Shown piece by piece: positions 8,585-16,563 of a stretch of DNA of 64,000 bases. The notes under the pieces were generated by a model. That model saw nothing but the letters and a program-made list of their open reading frames with translations, did no database searches and was not told the origin of the DNA. The stretch lies in NCBI RefSeq assembly GCF_900156175.1, contig NZ_FTMV01000018.1:62001-126000 (forward strand), read 5' to 3'. Position 1 is the first letter of the stretch, and every line of letters begins with the position of its first letter. The translations under genes and the position numbers were made by a program. The DNA is from Janthinobacterium sp. TND4EL3 (GTDB lineage Bacteria; Pseudomonadota; Gammaproteobacteria; Burkholderiales; Burkholderiaceae_D).

Positions 8585-9304
8585 TCAGACGCCGTACAGG
8601 ACGATCTTGTGGCCCTGGCGGGCCCAGCGGCCGCTGGAGGGGCGCATGCCGGACACCGGGCGCGCACCGGAAGGCGCCATGCCGCCCGCGCCGCTGCCGT
8701 TCTGCGTGGCCATCTGGCCGCCCGCACGGCCCAGCAAGCCGGGCGCGAACTGGCGCGCCGCCGCGCCGGCCGCCGCCTGGGCGATGGCGCGCGGGTCGCC
8801 ATTGCCGCGCGCTTGCGCGGCGCGGCTGACCGTGTCGGCGGCCAGGCGCACGAACTGCCTGGCGCCTTCGAATTCGCGGTCTTCGTTCGACGACGACTCC
8901 CCTTCCAGCCCCAGCGCGCTGCCGGCCGCGGAAGCGAGGCCGCTGCCGATCTTGGCTCCCAGCGGACCGCCGAAATAGCCGCCGATGGCGCCGCCGGCCA
9001 GGGGAATCGCCTTCTTCGCCACGCCCTTGAGCACGCCACCGATGGCTTGTCCCACGGGCGACTTGATGATGCCGCCCGCCACGGAGGCGGCCTTGCGCAG
9101 GAAATTGCCGAGAAACTGCTCCAGCTCGGCTTCGTTGCTGACCGACAGCAGTTCATTGGCCAGTTCCATCTCCTCGGCCTCGGAAAACATGGCGTTCGAG
9201 CCGCCCTCGCCGCTCCACTCGCCCTGGCCGAACTCGAACTGTTCCGCTTCAAAACCCGACATTTCCTGTCCGTATTCCAGGGTCGTACGATCTATGTCAT
9301 GCAT
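8585..9304 (-). CDS. Glycine-zipper cluster protein 2 (unknown function)
   Basis: A 239-aa paralogue. The acidic, aromatic N-terminus (FEFGQGEWSGEGG, 23-35) precedes the family block MELANELLSV...ELEQFLGNF (46-68). A long glycine-zipper core runs from about 75 to 132 (repeated GxxxG, e.g. GGAIGGYFGGPLG). EDREFEGARQFVR (141-153), FAPGLLGR (186-193) and a Gly/Ser linker follow, ending in GRWARQGHKIVLYG. AGGAG precedes ATG 9304. It is the clearest member of the trio and is coupled to the metallopeptidase-like gene downstream. Hydrophobic core and absence of a classical leader could fit a pore, scaffold or self-assembling shell; none is demonstrated. Confidence 0.78.
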   Translation of the reverse strand: MHDIDRTTLEYGQEMSGFEAEQFEFGQGEWSGEGGSNAMFSEAEEMELANELLSVSNEAELEQFLGNFLRKAASVAGGIIKSPVGQAIGGVLKGVAKKAIPLAGGAIGGYFGGPLGAKIGSGLASAAGSALGLEGESSSNEDREFEGARQFVRLAADTVSRAAQARGNGDPRAIAQAAAGAAARQFAPGLLGRAGGQMATQNGSGAGGMAPSGARPVSGMRPSSGRWARQGHKIVLYGV

Positions 9305-9367
9305 GATGAGCTCCTGTAAGTTAACACCTCGGTTGACACTACCGTGCCGGCCACCCTGGCCGCCCGG

Positions 9368-9937
9368 CTAACAATCGAGCACGACGATGTGCCCGCCCTC
9401 GCGGCGCCAGCGGCCACCGTCCTGCCTGCCTCCCGGCGGGTGCGTCGCATGCCTGAGCAAGCCGGGCGCCAAGGTGCGCGCCGTCTGCAGCAGGGCCGCT
9501 TCCGCCCGCGCCGCGGCCGACCCGCGCGCGGCGCCGTCCTGCGCCAGCTGCGTGTTGACGGCATCGATCAGATGCACGACATGGCGCGCCAGTTCGAATT
9601 CCTTGTCTTCCGGGCTCAGTCCCTCCAGTTCCATGCCGAAGATGCGCGCGGCGCGCTGCTTGAGCGCCTGCGCCGAGCCGCCATGCAGGGGCAGCATCGG
9701 CGCCAGCGCCTGAGCCAGCAGCCGGCGCAGCGGCCTTTCCAGCGGCGTGCCGCGCAACTGGCGTCCCGCCACGGTGGCGTCCAGTTGGCGGGCCAGGAAG
9801 GCGTCGAAGCCCTGCGGCCCCTGCACTTCCAGCAGCTGCGCCGCCAGGACCAGCTCATCCTCGTGCTGCAGGGGCAAGCTGCCGGCGGCAGCGGGCAATT
9901 CCATTTCGGGACGATAGGCAAGCAGACGGCTGGTCAT
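9368..9937 (-). CDS. Glycine-zipper family protein 3 (first gene of the cluster)
   Basis: A 189-aa divergent paralogue. It keeps the leader-like block DELVLAAQLLEV (27-38) with FDAFL, then LEGLSPEDKEFELARHVV (104-121), LAPGLLR (157-163) and the C-terminal GRWRREGGHIVVLD (175-188). It lacks the long glycine-zipper core of the other two, having a shorter Leu/Arg/Ala-rich segment instead. ATG 9937 is preceded by GGAG six bases upstream; an upstream GTG at 9961 is less likely. It is the promoter-proximal gene, about 46 bp downstream of the sigma-54-type promoter. Confidence 0.72.
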   Translation of the reverse strand: MTSRLLAYRPEMELPAAAGSLPLQHEDELVLAAQLLEVQGPQGFDAFLARQLDATVAGRQLRGTPLERPLRRLLAQALAPMLPLHGGSAQALKQRAARIFGMELEGLSPEDKEFELARHVVHLIDAVNTQLAQDGAARGSAAARAEAALLQTARTLAPGLLRHATHPPGGRQDGGRWRREGGHIVVLDC

Positions 9938-9982
9938 GGCAGGCTCCGGCAAAGACGGCACTGTGGCCCATGCCCCCCTGAC

Positions 9983-9997
9983 GCAAGGGCTATGCCA
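9983..9997 (-). promoter_or_regulatory. Sigma-54 (-24/-12) promoter for the eight-gene cluster
   Basis: On the minus strand the sequence reads TGGCATAGCCCTTGC. The GG of the -24 box and the GC of the -12 box are separated by exactly 10 nt, as sigma-54 promoters require. It deviates from TGGCAC-N5-TTGC at one base (T for C). Transcription would start near 9972, giving a leader of about 35 nt before ATG 9937. A sigma-54 activator gene lies at the far end of the cluster, which strengthens the call. Confidence 0.72.
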
Positions 9998-10033
9998 GCC
10001 ATTTTCACGGGCACGGCGGCCAGGCGGCGCGAA

Positions 10034-10072
10034 CGGCGTTTCGCCGATGGCGTAAAAGCCGGCGTTTCCGGC
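10034..10072. promoter_or_regulatory. Paired inverted repeats, candidate activator binding sites
   Basis: Two short inverted repeats lie about 40-75 bp upstream of the -24 box. CGGCG-TTT-CGCCG occupies 10034-10046 and GCCGG-N5-CCGGC occupies 10058-10072. Both contain CGGCGTTTC. Their centres are about 25 bp apart, roughly two helical turns. They could be enhancer sites for the sigma-54 activator, but GC-rich short palindromes also occur by chance. The rest of 9998-10347 holds no gene I can support; AT-rich sequence before 10348 presumably contains the DUF1800 promoter. Confidence 0.35.
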
Positions 10073-10347
10073 GAAGCGGGTTTCGTTGTCAAGATGAGCT
10101 TTTCGGCAAGCTTAATTTGCGGGAATCATTACGTCGCCTATCCGCCACAATGGCCACGTCCGCCAGAAAATATTTTCCATTTTCAAAGAAATAAGTTCGA
10201 TCTACCTCGCCGAAACAAGCGCCAACACGCCGCCAAAACACGCCAAATGAAAACGTGGTCAGCACGTAAATAGTTAATTGGAAACAGGTTTTTGAGAGGC
10301 AAGCTCTACAATTAGCGGGCTAAATTTTGATTGCACGAGAGAAACTA

Positions 10348-12087
10348 ATGAACCACCCAACTTTGCGCCGCTTGTTGGCCACGACACTACTGAGCCTGCT
10401 TGCCGCCTGCGGCGGAGGCGGCAGCGGCAGCCAGACCGGCGCCGTGCAGCAACCGGACGTGTCGGTGCCGCCACCGCCCCTGACCACCCCACCCGCCGCG
10501 CAGGCTGTCACCTTCACGCCCCAGCAAGCATCGCGCTTCCTGGGCCGGGCCACGTTCGGCCCCAATATGGCGGCCATCGATGCGCTGGCCGCCAGCGACA
10601 GCGATGCCTGGTTCAAGGCCCAGTTTTCCAAGCCGCAAACCTTGCACCGCGCGTATATCGACAAACTGCTGGCGGCCGAAGCGGCCGGAGGTGAAAAGCT
10701 GACGTCGCGGGGCTTTGACGAATCGTTCTGGCAGCAAAGCATGCGCGGCGAGGACCAGTTGCGTCAACGCATCGCCTTTGCCCTTTCGGAAATCTTTGTC
10801 ATTTCCATGCAAAACGACGCCATCCAGCCACGCGTGCGTGGCGTGGCCGCCTATTACGACATGCTGGGACAGCACGCTTTCGGCAACTTCCGCAATCTGC
10901 TCAATGACGTGGCCCTGCATCCGATGATGGGCTTGTACCTGTCGCACATGCGCAACCAGAAAGAAACGGCGACACGTGCACCGGACGAAAATTTCGCGCG
11001 CGAAGTGATGCAGCTGTTTACCATCGGCCTGTACCAGCTCAATGCGGATGGCAGCCTGAAGCTGGCTGCAGGCCAGCCCATCGCTACCTATACGCGCGAC
11101 GATGTGGTCGGGCTAGCCCGCGTGTTTACCGGCTGGAGCTGGGCGGGTCCCGATTTGAGCAACAACCGCTTCATCGGCAACGTCGCCGATCCCGACCGCG
11201 ACTGGAAACCGATGCAGAACTACCCTGCGTTTCATTCCAGCGGAGAGAAGCGTTTTCTGGGACAAAGCATATCTGGCGCCACCAGCGGCGAGGCGGACTT
11301 GAAACTGGCGCTCGATACCCTGTTCAACCATCCGAACGCGGGGCCATTCTTTGCCCGCCAACTGATCCAGCGCCTGGTCAGCAGCAATCCCAGCCCCGCT
11401 TATGTGGGCCGGGTCGCCGCCGCCTTTGCCAACAATGGCAATGGCGTGCGCGGGGATATGCAAGCCATCATCCGCGCCGTGCTGCTCGACCAGGAAGCGC
11501 TGGCCCCCGCCGGGACGAGTTTGCGCACTGGCAAGCTGCGCGAACCACTGCTGCGCCTGGCTGGCTGGATACGCGCCTTCGACGCCAAGGCGCCCAACGC
11601 GCGCTACCGTATCTACTATCTCGATGACCCATTGACCGGGCTGGGCCAGGGTCCCTTGAATCCCGCGTCCGTGTTCAACTTCTTCCGCCCTTCTTACATG
11701 CCGCCCAACTCCGCGCTGGACAGCGCGGGCCTGGTGGCGCCGGAGCTGCAGATCACCTCTGAGCCCTCAGTCACCGGCTACCTGAATTACATGCAGGACG
11801 TGCTCGACAGGGGCGTGGGCGAATCCCGCGAAATCAAGCCCGACTACACGCGCGAACTGGCGCTGGCCGCCGACACGGGCGCCCTGCTCGACCGCATCGA
11901 TCTGCTGCTGATGCACGGCAGCATGCCCGCCAGGCTGCGCGGACAAATCCTGACCGCCGTCAATGGCATCAGCATCCCCGCGGCCACGGGCAGCAATGCT
12001 GCCCAGGTGGCGGCAGCGCAGGCCAACCGCGTCAAGCTGGCCATCTTCCTGACCATGGCCTCGCCGGCCTATCTGGTGCAAAAATAA
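10348..12087 (+). CDS. DUF1800 family lipoprotein
   Basis: A 579-aa exported protein of the DUF1800 (PF08811) family, recognised from FLGRATFGPN near the N-terminus, REVMQLFTIGLYQLN, VFTGWSW, FFARQLIQRLV, ASVFNFFRP and the conserved end region. ATG 10348 begins a lipoprotein signal peptide with lipobox LAAC (Cys21) followed by a Gly/Ser/Pro linker. I preferred it over an upstream TTG at 10327 because it has a proper signal and a GAGAAA ribosome site. It is paired with DUF1501 10 bp downstream, a widely conserved arrangement with no established biochemical function. Confidence 0.9.
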   Translation: MNHPTLRRLLATTLLSLLAACGGGGSGSQTGAVQQPDVSVPPPPLTTPPAAQAVTFTPQQASRFLGRATFGPNMAAIDALAASDSDAWFKAQFSKPQTLHRAYIDKLLAAEAAGGEKLTSRGFDESFWQQSMRGEDQLRQRIAFALSEIFVISMQNDAIQPRVRGVAAYYDMLGQHAFGNFRNLLNDVALHPMMGLYLSHMRNQKETATRAPDENFAREVMQLFTIGLYQLNADGSLKLAAGQPIATYTRDDVVGLARVFTGWSWAGPDLSNNRFIGNVADPDRDWKPMQNYPAFHSSGEKRFLGQSISGATSGEADLKLALDTLFNHPNAGPFFARQLIQRLVSSNPSPAYVGRVAAAFANNGNGVRGDMQAIIRAVLLDQEALAPAGTSLRTGKLREPLLRLAGWIRAFDAKAPNARYRIYYLDDPLTGLGQGPLNPASVFNFFRPSYMPPNSALDSAGLVAPELQITSEPSVTGYLNYMQDVLDRGVGESREIKPDYTRELALAADTGALLDRIDLLLMHGSMPARLRGQILTAVNGISIPAATGSNAAQVAAAQANRVKLAIFLTMASPAYLVQK

Positions 12088-12097
12088 GAGCGATCAC

Positions 12098-13537
12098 ATG
12101 CAAAACTTTCCCTTTTCCCGCCGCCGCTTCCTCGGCTCCATGCTGAGCCTGGCCGGCACCACGGCCGCGCCGTTCGCCATGAACCTGGCCGCCATGGGCA
12201 ACGCCGCCGCGCAATCGGCCGGCGACTACAAGGCCATGGTGTGCCTGTTCATGGCAGGCGGCAACGACGCCTTCAACACGGTGCTGGCCACCGATCCCAC
12301 GTCATGGAATGAATACACGCGCCTGCGCAACACGGGCGCCGCCGATTCCATCCATCTGCCCGGCGTGGGCGAGACGGGCGGCGTCTTGCCCATCGTGCCC
12401 GCCACTGCGCAAACGGGCCGCGCCTTCGCCCTGCATCCCCAGCTGGCGCCCCTGAAAGACCTGTTCGACAATGGCCGCGCCGCCGTCGTGGCCAATGTGG
12501 GCACCCTGATACAGCCGACCACCCTGGCGCAGTACAAGGCCGGCAGCGTGGCCTTGCCACCCAAGCTGTTTTCGCACAACGACCAGCAATCGACGTGGCA
12601 ATCGGGTTCGCCGGAAGGAGCCAGCACGGGCTGGGGCGGGCGCATCAGCGACGTGGCCGGCGCGGGCAATACGAATGCCATGTTCACGGCCATTTCCGCC
12701 GCGGGCAACACCATCTTCCTCAGCGGACGCCAGGTCCGCCAGTTCCAGGTGGGCCAGTCGGGCGCCGTGCCGATCCGAAGCCTGAGCGGCAGCCTGTATG
12801 GCAGCACGGGCGGCGCGGGCGCATTGCAGGCCATCATCAACGATGCAGGCAGCGACCTGATCGAACAGGAACATGTTGCCGTCGTGCAGCGCGCCATCAC
12901 CAGCCAGGGCATCCTCAGCGGCGCCATGCTGGCCGCCGGCGCGGGCGGCGTGCCCAATCCGCCGCCCTACGTCAATCCGAACACGGGCGCCTCCGGCGTC
13001 AACCCGCTGGCCGTGCAACTGCAAACGGTGGCGCGCATCATCGGCGGGCGCGGCGCGCTGGGCGCGAAACGGCAAGTGTTTTATGTGACCCTGGGCAGCT
13101 TCGACACGCATGACAGGCAAAAAGTACTGCATGGCGACCTGATGGCCCGCCTGGCCCATGCGCTCGCGTATTTCGACAGTACCCTTGCCTCTTTGCAAGG
13201 GGCCGACCTGCGGCGCCAGGTGACGACGTTTACGGCCTCGGACTTCGGCCGTACCTTCAGCAGCAACGGCGACGGCACGGATCACGGCTGGGGCGCGCAC
13301 CACTTCGTCGTGGGCGGCGCCGTGAAGGGCCGCGACATCTACGGCGCCTTCCCCACGACGGGACTGGGCCATGAGCTGGACGTGGGTTCCGGCGCCCTGC
13401 TGCCGACCACCTCCGTCGACCAGTACGGCGCCACCCTGGCGAAATGGTTCGGCGTGGCCGACAGCCAGCTGGCCGAGGTGTTCCCGAATATCGGCAACTT
13501 CAGCCGGCGCGACCTGGGTTTCATGACAGCAACTTAA
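12098..13537 (+). CDS. DUF1501 family protein with Tat signal
   Basis: A 479-aa DUF1501 (PF07394) protein, distantly related to the alkaline-phosphatase/sulfatase fold. It begins with a twin-arginine leader (SRRRFLGSML) ending near AAAQSA, so it is probably exported folded. Family motifs include LFMAGGNDAFN, ALHPQLAPL, GSFDTH and TDHGWGAHHFV, the last containing candidate metal-binding His and Asp residues. It is co-transcribed with the DUF1800 gene. Its stop overlaps the stop of the convergent dioxygenase-like gene by 3 bp. Confidence 0.92.
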   Translation: MQNFPFSRRRFLGSMLSLAGTTAAPFAMNLAAMGNAAAQSAGDYKAMVCLFMAGGNDAFNTVLATDPTSWNEYTRLRNTGAADSIHLPGVGETGGVLPIVPATAQTGRAFALHPQLAPLKDLFDNGRAAVVANVGTLIQPTTLAQYKAGSVALPPKLFSHNDQQSTWQSGSPEGASTGWGGRISDVAGAGNTNAMFTAISAAGNTIFLSGRQVRQFQVGQSGAVPIRSLSGSLYGSTGGAGALQAIINDAGSDLIEQEHVAVVQRAITSQGILSGAMLAAGAGGVPNPPPYVNPNTGASGVNPLAVQLQTVARIIGGRGALGAKRQVFYVTLGSFDTHDRQKVLHGDLMARLAHALAYFDSTLASLQGADLRRQVTTFTASDFGRTFSSNGDGTDHGWGAHHFVVGGAVKGRDIYGAFPTTGLGHELDVGSGALLPTTSVDQYGATLAKWFGVADSQLAEVFPNIGNFSRRDLGFMTAT

Positions 13538-14373
13538 CCGTTCACGGCGATCGTCAGGGTGGCGAGGTAGCCGTCCGTGGCATTGCCCGTCACCGCGGCC
13601 ATCTGCAGGCTGGTGCCGTCGCCGAAGACATTGTCGGTGGCATAGCTGATCTGCGCCAGCTTGCGCACGCTGGCCGTGTAGCCGCTGGCCGCATACGCCT
13701 CGTTCAACGTTGCCATCGGAAACGTGAATTGCGAGGTCTTGAGGCGGTTCGCGGCACTGGCCGCCTCGGCCAGGCTGGGATAGACCTCCAAATGCACGTG
13801 CGGCATGCGCCCCGCGTAGCAGCCGGGAAAGATGGTCGTGAAGCGCAGCTTGCCGGTACCGTCCGTTTCCTGCACGCCGCGCAGGTAACTCTGCGCCGTC
13901 ACGCCGCTCGAGTACAGCGAATACAGGCCGTCGCGGTCGCAATGCCATAGATACACGGCGTAGCCGGCCAGACTGGCGCAGCCGCCGCTGGCATTGATCA
14001 ATTGCAACTCGATGGTCAAGGGCACGCCCGCCGCCACGCCCGTGGCGCCGTTGAAACTGGCGCGGATATCGCTGCGCACGACACCCGACTGGTTCAGCAC
14101 GTTGATGATGCTGCCGCCATGCGTATTCGTGCCGTCGGCCGGATACGGTCCGCCCGTTTCGTCCGGTATCACCGCGCAGGCGCCCGTGGCGGGCGAGGCC
14201 GTGCCGGCGGACATGCCGCCGCCTGCCGTGCCGCCGGGGTCCGTGCCGCCGCAGCCGGCCAGGGGCAAGCCGGCGGCGCCCGCCAGCAGCCAGCGCAAGA
14301 CCTGGCGCCGTTCCGCCGCCTGTTGCCGCATCATTTCGAGGTCGGATGCCAGACCGAAGTCATGTAAGTCCAT
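13534..14373 (-). CDS. Intradiol-dioxygenase-like lipoprotein
   Basis: A 279-aa protein of the intradiol ring-cleavage dioxygenase family (catechol/protocatechuate dioxygenase fold). The non-haem iron ligands are all recognisable: Tyr in DGLYSLYS, Tyr in PGCYAGR, and His-His in MPHVHLEV. ATG 14373 starts a leader with a twin-arginine motif (RRQVLRW) and lipobox LAGC, so it is predicted to be a Tat-exported lipoprotein, unlike cytoplasmic intradiol dioxygenases. The conserved DETGGPY strand is present. Exported members are common and mostly of unknown substrate; a role on environmental aromatics is inference. Confidence 0.85.
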   Translation of the reverse strand: MDLHDFGLASDLEMMRQQAAERRQVLRWLLAGAAGLPLAGCGGTDPGGTAGGGMSAGTASPATGACAVIPDETGGPYPADGTNTHGGSIINVLNQSGVVRSDIRASFNGATGVAAGVPLTIELQLINASGGCASLAGYAVYLWHCDRDGLYSLYSSGVTAQSYLRGVQETDGTGKLRFTTIFPGCYAGRMPHVHLEVYPSLAEAASAANRLKTSQFTFPMATLNEAYAASGYTASVRKLAQISYATDNVFGDGTSLQMAAVTGNATDGYLATLTIAVNG

Positions 14374-14498
14374 ACATATTCCATCAAATGAGGCAAGCCC
14401 GCCAGGGCCCGGCTCAGGCCAGCGCACAGGCACAGGGCCTGCATGGCCCGCTCCGCGAGCGCTTTCCTGACGGCAATGGCAAGCCTGCGTTCCATGCT

Positions 14499-15146
14499 TC
14501 AAGCCCTTGTATTGACCAGGTTGCCGCTGGCGGACAGGCCGCCGCCCGCGTTCGCCGCGCCGAGACTGCCCGACAGCGCCTGCAGGAAGCTGCTCAGCTT
14601 GGCATTGCTGTCGCCGCTGGTGCCGGCGCTGCCGCCCAGCGCGCCGAGCAGGCTGGCAAAGCTCGATTGCAAGTCCGTCACGCCGCTGTCCGCGCTGTCG
14701 CTGCTGCCGCTGCCGGAGGCGGACAGCTTTTGCAGCAAGCTTTGCAGATCCGACTCGATGTTGCCGGGGCCGCCGCCGCGCATGCCGCCGGGCGGCGCCC
14801 CCGCAGGCGCTGCGCCGCCTGGCTCCTGCCCGCCAGCCTTGCCGCCCCCTTGCGCATGCAGACTGCCCATCAGCTGGTGCAGGAAGGCCCCCAGGGCCTG
14901 GCCCGCGTCGCTGCTGCTGGCGCTTTCAGACGCGGCCGCATCGCTGCCGCCATCGCTGGCGTCCACCGACACGCCGATCGACGACAGGGCGCTGGAAATG
15001 GCGTCAAGAAAAGCGCCGTCGTCCGCTTGGTGCGGCCGCGTGCCGCCCACCTTGCTGCTGGCCTCGGCACTGCCGCTGCCGCAGACGCGATTGAAAGCGC
15101 TCAGCTGGCTGACGGCGCTGCTGGAACTCAAGGCATTGATGCTCAT
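14499..15146 (-). CDS. Low-complexity Ser/Gly/Ala-rich hypothetical protein
   Basis: A 215-aa protein starting MSINALSSSS with no signal peptide. It contains repeated short amphipathic segments of the type DAISSALSSIG, ALGAFLHQLMGSL, DLQSLLQKLSAS, SSFASLLGALGG and SSFLQALSGSLG. These are separated by Gly/Pro/Ser linkers. I do not recognise the family. It lies upstream of the dioxygenase-like gene and 39 bp downstream of the Spy-like gene on the same strand, so it may belong to the envelope-stress transcript. Confidence 0.6.
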   Translation of the reverse strand: MSINALSSSSAVSQLSAFNRVCGSGSAEASSKVGGTRPHQADDGAFLDAISSALSSIGVSVDASDGGSDAAASESASSSDAGQALGAFLHQLMGSLHAQGGGKAGGQEPGGAAPAGAPPGGMRGGGPGNIESDLQSLLQKLSASGSGSSDSADSGVTDLQSSFASLLGALGGSAGTSGDSNAKLSSFLQALSGSLGAANAGGGLSASGNLVNTRA

Positions 15147-15185
15147 GGCTTTTTCCTCTGATATATCTCAAGTCGGGGTGGTGAT

Positions 15186-15677
15186 TCAACGTGGCGCGCG
15201 CGGCTGGCCTGCATGCTCGGCGCGGCGCTGCTCCACCTGCTGGCGCTGCTCCGGCGTCAACAGGGCCAGCAATTGCTGCTCCAGGCGCGCCTGCAGCAGG
15301 CTGATCTGCGCCATGGCTTGCCCTGCCGTGTTCGCCAAAGCACCGGCCCTGGCGTCGTCGTAGGTGCTGGAGGCGGCCAGCTGGCGCAGCTGCTCATGGG
15401 CCTTGAAGGCGATCTTTTGCTGTTCCCGCAGCAGGGGCGCCTGGGCATGGGTGGCGGCAAAGACCTTGTCCTGCTGCGCTTCGCTCAACGCGATGCCGTG
15501 CAGGAAGGGCGGCAAGCCCTGCGCGCCGCCGGGGCCAGGGCCAAGGGCGGGCGGCGGGCCATCGTTGCCGCGCGCCGGCCCGGCGCCGTGTGCGGGCACC
15601 GGCTGGGCCAGGGCCACCAGCGGCATGCTGCAGGCCGACAGCAACAGCAGGGATACGGCAATAGTCAGGTATTTCAT
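15186..15677 (-). CDS. Spy/CpxP-like periplasmic protein
   Basis: A 163-aa protein with an N-terminal signal (LLLLSACSMP) that could be a lipobox or cleavable leader. A Pro/Gly linker and a helical domain follow, carrying two LTxxQ-type motifs: ALSEAQQDKV and LLTPEQRQQVEQR. This is the layout of the Spy/CpxP chaperone and sensor-inhibitor family. It is divergent from the CpxR-like regulator gene with about 194 bp between start codons. That is the classic cpxP-cpxRA geometry, suggesting regulation by the neighbouring two-component system. Confidence 0.82.
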   Translation of the reverse strand: MKYLTIAVSLLLLSACSMPLVALAQPVPAHGAGPARGNDGPPPALGPGPGGAQGLPPFLHGIALSEAQQDKVFAATHAQAPLLREQQKIAFKAHEQLRQLAASSTYDDARAGALANTAGQAMAQISLLQARLEQQLLALLTPEQRQQVEQRRAEHAGQPRAPR

Positions 15678-15871
15678 GGGGCGTTCCTTTCGTGGCAGTC
15701 AGGCCCGATTGTCGGCGCCTGCCATGTAAAGCAACGTTAGGGCCGCGTAAAAGCGTGTAAAGGATGGTCAGCAGATGTGTTGCCGGCACGATGTAAAAGC
15801 GGGTAAAAACGGCCTGAACAACCCCGTTTGACTGCTATCATCGGGCGATATTCACCGAAAAAAGCGCAGGC

Positions 15872-16561
15872 ATGAGCAAGGTATTGTTAATCGACGACGA
15901 TGTGGAACTGGTGGGCATGTTCCAGGAGTACCTGACGCAGGAAGGTTTTGACGCGAAAGCCGTGCATGACGGCGAACGCGGCGCGGCCGAGGCGCTGACG
16001 GGCCTGTACGCCATCGCCGTCCTCGACGTCATGATGCCGCGCATGAATGGCCTGGAAACCCTGCGCCGCATCCGCGCCGGCAGCAACCTGCCCATCCTGA
16101 TGCTGACGGCGCGCGGCGACGACACGGATCGCATTGTCGGCCTGGAGCTGGGCGCCGACGATTACGTGACCAAGCCGTGCACGCCGCGCGAGCTGACGGC
16201 GCGCATCCGCGCCATCCTGCGCCGCGCGCAGGCGGCGCCGCACGATGCCTCGGGCCTGGCGCCGCTGGCCGTGGGCCAGCTGACGATGTGGCCGGAACAG
16301 CGGCGCGCCGCCTGGGCCGGCGCGCACCTGGAGCTGACGAGCACGGAATTCAACCTGCTGGAAGTGCTGGTGCGCCATGCCGGCAAGCCCGTGAGCAAGA
16401 ATCAATTGTCGGAACTGGGCCTGGGGCGGCCCATGGCCCGCTTCGACCGCAATATCGACGTGCACCTGAGCAGCCTGCGGCGCAAGCTGGGTAGCCTGGC
16501 CGATGGCCGTTCCTGCCTGCAGACCGTGTACCGTCTCGGCTACCAGCTGATCAAGGAGTAA
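15872..16561 (+). CDS. cpxR: OmpR-family response regulator (CpxR-like)
   Basis: A 229-aa regulator. The receiver has the acidic pocket IDDD, phospho-acceptor Asp52 (VLDVMMP) and Lys101 (YVTKP). The winged-helix DNA-binding domain ends RNIDVHLSSLRRKLG...YQLIKE. The motif ELGLGRPMARFDRNIDVH resembles CpxR closely. It is followed 2 bp later by the sensor kinase gene. By analogy it would activate the divergent Spy-like gene in response to envelope stress; this depends on family knowledge plus gene order. Confidence 0.85.
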   Translation: MSKVLLIDDDVELVGMFQEYLTQEGFDAKAVHDGERGAAEALTGLYAIAVLDVMMPRMNGLETLRRIRAGSNLPILMLTARGDDTDRIVGLELGADDYVTKPCTPRELTARIRAILRRAQAAPHDASGLAPLAVGQLTMWPEQRRAAWAGAHLELTSTEFNLLEVLVRHAGKPVSKNQLSELGLGRPMARFDRNIDVHLSSLRRKLGSLADGRSCLQTVYRLGYQLIKE

Positions 16562-16563
16562 GC

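Noticed and set aside
8581-9252. N-terminal extension of the metallopeptidase-like frame
   Set aside because: It overlaps the paralogue-2 gene in another frame; ATG 8580 directly after that gene's stop fits better.
2535-9937. Calling the three paralogues RiPP precursors
   Set aside because: They are 189-239 aa, far longer than typical precursors. They lack a double-glycine motif and have conserved C-termini instead of variable core peptides, and no recognised RiPP cyclase or radical-SAM gene is present.
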